Assembly (NCBI GenBank): GCA_947177005.1
Contig: CAMWSZ010000186.1
Coordinates: 1 to 6,298 of the forward strand
Direction: 5' to 3'
DNA: 6,298 bases
Origin: an uncultured Clostridia bacterium
GTDB lineage: Bacteria > Bacillota > Clostridia > Oscillospirales > Oscillospiraceae
In this document: piece by piece, positions 5,081-6,298 of the stretch
How the letters are laid out: every line of letters starts with the position of its first letter
Numbering within the stretch: position 1 is the first letter of the stretch
Notes under the pieces: generated by a model
Seen by the model: only the letters and a program-made list of their open reading frames with translations
What the model was told of the DNA's origin: nothing
Database searches by the model: none
Position numbers and translations under genes: made by a program

Positions 5081-6193
5081 ATGTGGAGAAATCGAATTGC
5101 GTGGCTGCTGGTTCTGCTGGCAGCTTTGCTGGCATATCTTTTCGACAATAACGCCGGGACGTTGGCGGTGCTTTTGTGTGCAGCCTTGATTCCATCGGTT
5201 CTGGCATTTCTGGCACTGATGCCAGGGAAGCCAATGGTGGTTCTGGAGCTGCCGGAAGTTTGGAAACGGGGCGAAGCGGTACAGTGCGCTCTGCGGCTGA
5301 AAGGCGCAAGCCCATTAGCAGAAATGCGGGGCAAATTTTTCTGCCTCAACCGGCTCACGCAGGAGGAAGTTTCGTCTCCTCTGAGGACCGTCTTCACTGT
5401 CACGGCTTTGCATTGCGGGACGCTGGAGGTTGGCTTTGAGGAATTGTATTTGTACGATCCCTTCGGCCTGCTGCGGCGCAAGGCAGCCTGTGAAGTTCCC
5501 AGGACCGTCCAGATATTTCCCCGGATGTTCCCTATGGAATCTGCGCTGGCGGAGGACGGAGCATGGAGCATCGAAGGCGACCGTTACTCCACCGTCAAGC
5601 CCGGCTCTGACCCCAGTGAGACGTTTCAGATCCGGGAGTACATTCCAGGCGACTCCATCCGGCAGATTCACTGGAAACTGTCGGAGAAAACAGATCATAC
5701 CATGGTGCGGGAACTGGGACTTCCTGTTGCTGGAAAGGTCCTGCTGCTGCTGGAGACCGCCCTGCTGCCTGGATGCCGGGTGGACGGCGCGGGGATCGAC
5801 GCTATGCTGGATGTTTTCGTCTCGCTGTCTCATGCGCTGACGGAAGACGGCGTTCCTCACTGCGCCGGGTGGCAGAAGGACGGCGTCTATGAAGAAATGG
5901 AAATTGAAGCGGACACGAGCGGTCTGCCGGAGCGGCTTTTGGCGCTGTCTATTGGGCCTGGGGAATCTACAGTAATAGGCTGTCGGGCGGGGCAAGCCCT
6001 GCGTCCGTTTGCCCACACGGTGATCGTCAGCCCATACATTCCGCCGGACATCGACACTTTGCGGGGGAGCGGACGGGTGACAGTCCTGCTGTTGGATGAA
6101 ACGGAGGGTGCGCCCTTGTGGGACGGTGGAGCGGCAATCCTGCCGTTTTCGCCTGGGGCTTTTCGGGAAACGCTGGCCAGGATTGAGTTGTAA
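5081..6193 (+). CDS. DUF58 domain-containing membrane protein
   Basis: A 370-residue protein with two closely spaced hydrophobic helices at its N-terminus (about 6-20 and 27-47), followed by a large soluble part, presumably cytoplasmic. DPFGL (126-130) and the DUF58 signature at about 182-212, with core REYIPGDSIRQIHWKLS (185-201) and then MVREL (208-212), match the family pattern R-x-Y-x-P-G-D-x-x-R-x-I-H-W-K. The region after the signature is where many relatives have a von Willebrand-like fold; a metal-binding DxSxS motif is not visible, as is common in DUF58 proteins. The function is not established. DUF58 genes are typically found with moxR, as here, and the product may be a client or anchor of the ATPase. 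The ATG lies three bases after the moxR stop, with GGGAAG inside the end of moxR serving as the ribosome binding site. Confidence 0.92.
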   Translation: MWRNRIAWLLVLLAALLAYLFDNNAGTLAVLLCAALIPSVLAFLALMPGKPMVVLELPEVWKRGEAVQCALRLKGASPLAEMRGKFFCLNRLTQEEVSSPLRTVFTVTALHCGTLEVGFEELYLYDPFGLLRRKAACEVPRTVQIFPRMFPMESALAEDGAWSIEGDRYSTVKPGSDPSETFQIREYIPGDSIRQIHWKLSEKTDHTMVRELGLPVAGKVLLLLETALLPGCRVDGAGIDAMLDVFVSLSHALTEDGVPHCAGWQKDGVYEEMEIEADTSGLPERLLALSIGPGESTVIGCRAGQALRPFAHTVIVSPYIPPDIDTLRGSGRVTVLLLDETEGAPLWDGGAAILPFSPGAFRETLARIEL

Positions 6194-6206
6194 GGGAGAG
6201 GCTTCT

Positions 6207-6298
6207 ATGGAGAAAAACAATGAAACAGGTATCCTTATCTCTGCAGAAAACTCCCATCGATCCTTTGGAGACAAGTGGTTTCCCCTGGTCACATCTAT
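6207..6298 (+). CDS. Third gene of the moxR operon, N-terminal 30 codons (partial)
   Basis: An open frame starts at the ATG at 6207, 13 bases after the DUF58 stop, with GGGAG (6194-6198) eight bases upstream, and runs off the window. The visible peptide begins MEKNNETGILISAENSHRSF and is mostly polar. It has no recognisable motif, and any membrane segment would lie beyond the end. In many Bacillota moxR-DUF58 operons the next gene encodes a large multi-pass membrane protein with an external transglutaminase-like domain. That identity is inferred from context only. Confidence 0.7.
   Translation, partial: MEKNNETGILISAENSHRSFGDKWFPLVTS

Noticed and set aside
5315..6292. 325-codon minus-strand open frame opposite the DUF58 gene
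   Set aside because: The plus strand carries the clear DUF58 signature. The antisense product is low in recognisable structure and rich in Arg, Pro and Gln.

Overview
The window looks like an ordinary chromosomal segment from a gut-type Clostridia (Bacillota) bacterium, most likely near the Oscillospiraceae. This rests on the moderately GC-rich genes, GGAG/AGGAGG-type ribosome binding sites, tightly packed operons and the style of the ECF transporter and MoxR/DUF58 genes. I could not run a taxonomic search. No phage, insertion sequence, CRISPR array, rRNA or tRNA was seen.

Layout. Bases 1-154 (+) hold the last 50 codons of an ABC transporter ATPase of the CbiO/EcfA type that enters from the left. 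Bases 155-306 are a short AT-richer gap between convergent genes. Bases 307-3938 are a five-gene minus-strand operon, transcribed right to left: ecfA1, ecfA2, ecfT, an ECF substrate-binding (S) component, and a class I SAM-dependent methyltransferase. A hairpin with a U-tract at its end may be the terminator. Genes overlap by 16 and 4 bases, are 10 bases apart, then overlap by 4 bases. Bases 3939-4135 are a divergent promoter region. Bases 4136-6298 (+) are a second operon: a MoxR-type AAA+ ATPase, a DUF58 protein, and the first 30 codons of a third protein.

How they work together. EcfA1, EcfA2 and EcfT form the energizing module of an ECF vitamin/micronutrient importer. The adjacent S component gives it a dedicated substrate, which cannot be named from sequence alone. 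The co-translated methyltransferase may act on the imported compound or a product of it. The MoxR ATPase and DUF58 protein form a widespread chaperone-like pair, usually followed by a large membrane protein with a transglutaminase-like domain; the truncated third gene may be that protein.

The most notable structure is the shared control region. A perfect 23-bp inverted repeat (3991-4013 and 4046-4068) lies between the operons. Each arm ends in the same -35-like hexamer, TTGTTG, followed 17 bases later by a perfect TATAAT, one pointing left and one right. The two promoters are therefore mirror images about position 4029.5. This suggests that one DNA-binding factor controls both operons.
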